This document shows, piece after piece, positions 58,808-64,000 of a stretch of 64,000 nt of DNA. Below the pieces are notes generated by a model, which was not told where the DNA came from, did not search any database, and saw only the letters and a list, made by a program, of their open reading frames with translations. A program made the translations under genes and the position numbers. The stretch covers positions 3,262-67,261 of the forward strand of contig VXAZ01003913.1 of NCBI GenBank assembly GCA_013399875.1, read 5' to 3'. Each line of letters opens with the position of its first letter. Positions within the stretch are counted from its first letter, which is position 1. The stretch is from Gymnorhina tibicen. Lineage: Eukaryota > Chordata > Aves > Passeriformes > Artamidae.

Positions 58808-60758
58808 AGCGACTCCTCATGACAGATTCCATGTCTGTAAAATGGGGCTGATGTTCTCCTGGGACAGCCCTGGGGGAGCCTGTGTGGAGTGTTTGTCCTC
58901 AGGAGTCCTTTTTTTGGGCTCCATCTTGTCATTGTGCCTGCCAGTGCTTCTCTGATTTCTGCAGATGGGCCTTTGAAGAGCCAATGGCCCTTTGGGGGAC
59001 ACCTTGGAATAGTTCAGCAGGGGTGCCCCTCCTGCTGTTGTGATTCTGAGCTCTTTGTGTGTAGGCAGTTGATTTTTGTCACATAACCTAATAGGTTTAG
59101 ACCCCTACCATAACTTAATGATTGCTGAAGACCCTATAATCCCAGCTTTCAAAATTCCATTTGATTTAATCAAGCAGTTTCAATCTCACTATTTAATGGG
59201 GAATAAATGGTTTACTCTCATTTTCTGAAAAAGAGACATTAATATCTTCCCCAGCTATGAAGAAACCTTTAAAGTAGTGACCGAGATTAAATTAATTTTT
59301 ATAACTATGCATTCAGAATGTATATAGATTTATCTTTTCAGTATCCAATGATCATGCTGTCTGAGTACTCTTAAATATAATTTTCTTGTCTGACGTAATT
59401 TATGCCCAAGAACTTCTGCAGAGGTGATAAGAAGTGGCTACTTTCACCTTCCAGCAGCGATTCAAATGTGGTGGCTCATTCTGTGCTCTCCAAATGTACA
59501 CCCTGAGGTCAGGCAGGTGGCAGATGCACATCTCTGATACCTGTGTGCAGCAAATATTCCCCCTTTGAACCTGTAGGACCCAGCAGAAATATTTATCTCC
59601 ATTCAGACTAAGGAAGCATCAGCATCTGTAAAATAATTGTATTTGCCAAACCTTTGGGCATTAAGTAACCCTCTATGTATGCACACATTTCTCATCTATC
59701 TTTCAGAAAATGTTTCATCTAGTCCACAGGCAGCAGAGTTTCACAGTCTCGTTGGCATCTGGGCTTTTTTTGTTAGGTATGTTTGTACTATTCCTTAATG
59801 ATTACATTTTATGGTAATTGCTTTTTCCTTTGACAGACAGAGCCTTGGTCTTCTATGTGGTCTACCCATTATTTTTAAAAAAGCACTCAGACTTTCAGAA
59901 GGTAAAATGCAGAGAAGAAATACACTGAGAAATTTATGAAAAATAATAACTTAGCAATATCCATCTAAACAAGAGTTTGGGATGAGTAAAATCTTATGTT
60001 TTCTATTGACATCTGCAGAACAAGCTGTGCAGAAATAAACACCTGAAAATAATTATATGCTATACAGCAAACTTTGGAAGAACTTTTAGAAAACTATCCA
60101 TAGAGAGTGCAAAAAAAATCTAATATATCTGTATTGCTTGACGAAATCCTTTTCTTATCTGGGCAGCTTGCTGTCTGCTGCTTTTGCAGCAGCACAGAAA
60201 AAAGCCAGCAAATGAACCTACATTATCAAAGGCCGCTAGAAAATCTCAAATACTTAAAATATAGAGAATGAAAAGTTTATAATGTATACTTAAAGTACAG
60301 GGAATGAAAAACTTCTCTATAGCAAAATTGTGTGTCTATCAAGGATAATGGTTTTCAGGGTTTTTTTTGATAGATCAGAAATCTTCTGAATAACATTATA
60401 ACTGTATAAAATTGAAAATGAAAAAAATTATTGTTTCAAAGGTCACCTACCCTTACAGGGAAGGTATGACTGTAGTCAAAGAACCAAAGGTCTTGAAAAG
60501 GTATCCAAAGGTACTCTTTAGCATCTGAAAGTGCAGTAGAAAGTTCTGCTTAGGCCACTTTAAAAAATTTTCTCATTTAAGCCTTGGGTGAAACCCGTCT
60601 GAGTGGATCTAGTACCCAGGTTATTACCATGCTGTATGCTCTGTCTTGATATGTACTAAATCCTTTTTTCTCTACAGTTAAAGAAATAAAATTGTAAATG
60701 AGATACATGAAATAAAATTGTAAATGAGATACATGAAATAAACTTATCCACTCTATTC
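58808..60758. other. Noncoding segment
   Basis: About 2 kb. The first 270 bp (58830-59085) are GC-richer, with both-strand short ORFs and no repeat I can name; a second mildly GC-richer block lies at 59400-59600. The rest is AT-rich. A 26-bp duplication occurs at 60683-60734. Confidence 0.55.
60683..60743. repeat. 26-bp tandem repeat, 2.3 copies
   Basis: The unit GAAATAAAATTGTAAATGAG plus ATACAT fills 60683-60708 and 60709-60734 identically and then continues for about 8 bases. Confidence 0.95.
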
Positions 60759-60870
60759 AGTACTGATAAGGGCCTCAGCCAGAGTACTCTTTCCAGTTTC
60801 AGGGACGATAGTTTAAGGATAAAGGAAAACAGAAGAGAGTGCAGTGGACAGCCACAAGAATGCTATGGTC
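60759..60870 (+). mobile_element. Old, degraded CR1 fragment
   Basis: The words TACTGATAAGGGCCTCAGCC, AGAGTACTCTTTCCAGTTTC, TTTAAGGATAAAGG and GAGAGTGCAGTGGACAGCCA follow the order of the CR1 reverse-transcriptase 3' part (the stretch that reads 'CAGAGTACTGTGTCCAGTTC' to 'GAGAGTCCAG...GGCCACGAAG' in better-preserved copies). It ends without a 3' UTR or tail, so only an internal fragment of about 110 bp remains, clearly more diverged than the other CR1 copies in the window. Confidence 0.55.
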
Positions 60871-63800
60871 TCCATGAAAAATTTAAATAAAAGTAAAGTT
60901 CTTTTAAAGAAAAAAAGAAATGAATAGAAATACATTGGAAGTATCTTCTCACTAAGGCGTTTTTTTCCCCCATAGTCTCCATTGTGCTTCATGGTCATTG
61001 GAACAGATAAATTGGCTTAATTTTTAGTGAAGAAATTTTAAATTAGAATTTATCACTTTTGAACTGGTAAGGTTTTGTGCACAAAAATGGCCTTCCAAGG
61101 AAGATAATGGGATCTCTTTTCTGGGCATTTAAAAGCATAGTACCAACCTCCCCCCGCCCCCCCTTAATAGATATTTGAGGCAGTTTTGATTCTTCACAAA
61201 TTCTTCTTATTCATTTTCTAAAGCAATGATCAGATGGGTGTTTGAGGTCCTTGTAATCCTCAGTTCTGTAGTTTGGTAAATAGTTACTGGCTCTAGCCAG
61301 TCTGAATGTAGGTTCCCAGGTTAAGCTGGATATGTCTGCTAGGATGTCAGTGTGTTAAAGAGGAGAACAGCGAGATCCCGACCTGAGACAGGTCAGGACT
61401 GTGTCCCAGCTGTGTATCAAGCCCCAGAAAATGATAGAACCTAGAAGGAGAAAATACAGCTACAGACTATCTCTGTCTGCTGATTTTAAGGGACTCCAGA
61501 CATTTTAGCTTAGACTAATTTCTGAAGGTATTATGAACCTTACATTTTCTGAGTTTAGGCATTTTCCCAGATTAATATCTTTGATAAAACTTCCCTTGTG
61601 AAGCTGAATAAATGTACTGATTTCCCAAAATAACTGAAGGATGGTCATAGGTTACTTTTTTAGTCATAGGTTACTTTTTTAGGACACTGACAGGCAGACT
61701 CAGAGGAATTATTTTCACCAGAAAACAAGTGATGTGAGACTTCTTAATTTGATAATGAGTTTGTAAAATTGAAGATGCATGAATTCAGGATAGAAAACTC
61801 TTAATATATTTTTTTATAAAGCATGCACATTCTTATCGTGGTACAATCTTGCCCATAGACTTTAGACAATATATAATTTGAATGGTTATAGGCTATAGTA
61901 TTTTATGTTTCAACATTTAAAAATTATATTTTTAGAGCTAGCTCCATTCAGCTTTCCAGAAGTTTTTCCTTTAAATTCAATTTTTATTAATGAAATCTAA
62001 TAAGGTGTGGATTTAAAGTATTTACTATAGCCTAAACTGTCTGAAATTCAATAAAAATCCTCATATTTAATTGAACAATTGCAATTATTTAACTAATATG
62101 TGTCTGATAATATGCACATCTCACATAGAGATAGGCAGACATGAATTTTAGGTGACTCCACTTCTTTTTCAGAAGCAGCTTTCAAATAATACTAGCAATT
62201 GAGGTTTTGCTACTGTATTTTCTTTGTAAGTATAGCCAACATTTTGAATGTACAGATACTTCATTTGAGAATCACTAATCATGCCTACAGTTATCTAGAT
62301 ATCTCATAAACTGAGACTAAGCTTTAAAAACCCAGGTAACTTTGGCTTCCAGGAATTCCTGTCAAAGAGACAAAGAGAATACTATTTCTTCTTCTGAATA
62401 ATAGAGGTAATTTTTGAGTCAGTTTTTCTAATGCTCTGGTTCAGTGTCTCAGATGATAATACCTGGAAACTAAGTAGTAACTCTGTGGAATGTACATGAA
62501 GACACCTCCGAGCCAGAGGAAAACTATGAAAATGAAACCATAATTTTATTTTTTTTCCTAGTGTAGATTATGGAGGAAATTACAAATAAATGTGAAGTGT
62601 GTCCAAGATTCATGCCAGTTGGCTTTATCACAAAAGAGTGTCAATTTCTGCCTTTAGAACAAATAAACAAAAAAACCAAAAGCTGACTTATAAGGGTGGC
62701 TGTGCAGTTCCCTTGACTGCACATACAACATATGACTAGGATTAAAAATTAATATAGTGGTACAATTAATTCAGTCATGTAGTTCAATATCTTCTCAGCT
62801 GTTGCTGCCATTAGGTGTATTCATACAGAGGGTGGCCATCCCAGAGAAGCATTGTACATTGTTCTAAATAAAATCTATCCTAGATACCTATTGCACCTGC
62901 TCAAGTCTTAGTAATAGACCTAAAATGGTAGTTAATTTTATATTTATGTAATTTTCTATGCAAAATTTCATTAACAACTTTTGATAAAGAAATTTTGTCA
63001 ATAGGTAACAACCTAGATCTTGAACTGCAGGAGAACACTTAGAGAAAGTTTATGATGGGTGAAACATAGATTAGTTTTGTGTTAAACATATGGAACATAA
63101 ATGAAATTCTCCAGCTTCAGGATTAAAGGAATGTATAGCTAAGAGTGTCCTTTACTTAATATTCCATTCTTTGGTGTACTTAACTATCTCTGATGTTACT
63201 TTAGAGGAAGACTGCCACAAATTGTGAACAATAAATGTGAACCAAAGGAAAGACAGAGGCATTCCAGACTGTTTTGGTGTTCTGAAACATTGCATATGCC
63301 TGGCTGCCATTTTTTTCTTTTTATTTTGTTTTTAAGTTCAGGCAGCTCAGTTACAGCTTTGCACTTGTTGCTTTAGAACAACAAGGAGTATAAGCTATGA
63401 GGGTGTTCTAGATGTCCTTAAGATAATGACTACAGAATCATGGAATTCCATTTAAATCTGATAGTTCAAACAACGTAAGTCCAGCTTAGAGTGCTCTGCA
63501 TGTAGGAAGAATGAACATCTCCGACCTGAGATTCTCTGGTGTTCTTGCTGATAATGCAGTGGGGTTCCTTCAGGGTGAATCTGCGAAGAGAACATGAATA
63601 AATATATTTGAATGACCCTTTGCTTCATGTCCTGTTAGTGTCAATTAATGGAGCATACCAAACTAACACCAGCAGAGATAGTTTTGTTCTAAGCCGACAG
63701 ACATAAGTGAAAAGGTGATACCTGTAAAGGTTTTAGAGTCCAACAGCAGTCCTACACAAATAATTCTTACATAAAAGGAGGCAAACCTAAATCCTAAGTC

Positions 63801-64000
63801 TTGCTGATATTTAGTAGATTTTAGTTCTGTATGTCTCCCTGGACCTCTATTGCCAAAATAAAAGTGCACAGATGAAAAATTACTAGACAAATGCAAATAA
63901 CTAGTTATTAGCATTCTCAGTGTCCAAGAGCACCCACAAGAAAAAAAAAAGAATATGTTTTTCAGCATTTAACATTTTTCTTTAGATTTTTCTTCCTTTC
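60871..64000. other. AT-rich noncoding segment
   Basis: About 3.1 kb to the window end. It has a C-rich run (61150-61164), a perfect 19-bp duplication at 61644-61681, and A/T-rich tracts. The 101-codon minus-strand ORF at 63663-63968 shows no recognised domain. A short AATCATGGAATTCC stretch near 63436 faintly recalls a minus-strand CR1 tail but is too short to call. Confidence 0.6.
61644..61681. repeat. 19-bp perfect tandem duplication
   Basis: GTCATAGGTTACTTTTTTA occurs at 61644-61662 and again at 61663-61681. Confidence 0.95.

Noticed and set aside
63430..63480. Minus-strand CR1 tail near AATCATGGAATTCC
   Set aside because: Only a dozen bases resemble the tail and the adjoining sequence does not follow the CR1 3' UTR.
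1..64000. CRISPR array, operon, tRNA or rRNA genes
   Set aside because: No regularly spaced direct repeats with unique spacers, no compact gene runs, and no cloverleaf or rRNA-like conserved sequence; the window has eukaryotic repeat content.

Overview
The window looks like nuclear DNA of a bird. It is AT-rich, carries no recognisable protein-coding exon or structural RNA gene, and its identifiable content is a mix typical of avian genomes: 5'-truncated CR1 LINE fragments ending in degenerate ATTCTATG-type tails, solo LTRs of endogenous retroviruses, and simple repeats. All family assignments come from reading the sequence and recalling repeat families; no database search was possible. The open reading frames present are short (at most 157 codons), lack homology I can recognise, and several lie inside or antisense to repeats, so no CDS is annotated.

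Layout. 1-3.8 kb: unannotated AT-rich DNA. 3.8-6.4 kb: a CR1 fragment, a solo LTR (4772-5196), an AAACC pentamer array and a probable minus-strand LTR. 9.1-10.3 kb: a truncated copy of a long avian LTR family (called family A here) followed by a (GGGAAA)n array with an ambiguous base. 10.3-19.3 kb: mostly unique. 19.3-20.7 kb: a probable minus-strand LTR end abutting an internally deleted CR1. 25.4-29.0 kb: the densest repeat cluster, with a complete 1392-bp solo LTR with 5-bp target duplication, a family A LTR split by a nested LTR, and a minus-strand LTR. 32.7-33.35 kb: a 613-bp solo LTR with a perfect 6-bp target duplication and retained CpGs. 41.4-42.4 kb: a CR1 with part of its reverse-transcriptase region. 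43.9-44.8 kb: another family A LTR. 45.8-57.3 kb: largely unique, with candidate conserved AT-rich blocks. 57.3-60.9 kb: a possible unidentified repeat and two CR1 fragments. The remainder is unique AT-rich DNA.

The window therefore reads as a gene-poor intergenic or intronic interval. Function, if any, would be regulatory: LTR promoters (two CpG-rich ones), or conserved noncoding blocks that only cross-species alignment can test. I did not find a new biological system. The best observations are the two target-site-flanked solo LTRs, the nested LTR insertion, a module shared between two otherwise different LTR families, and the flank motif repeated inside the hexamer array beside an ambiguous base.
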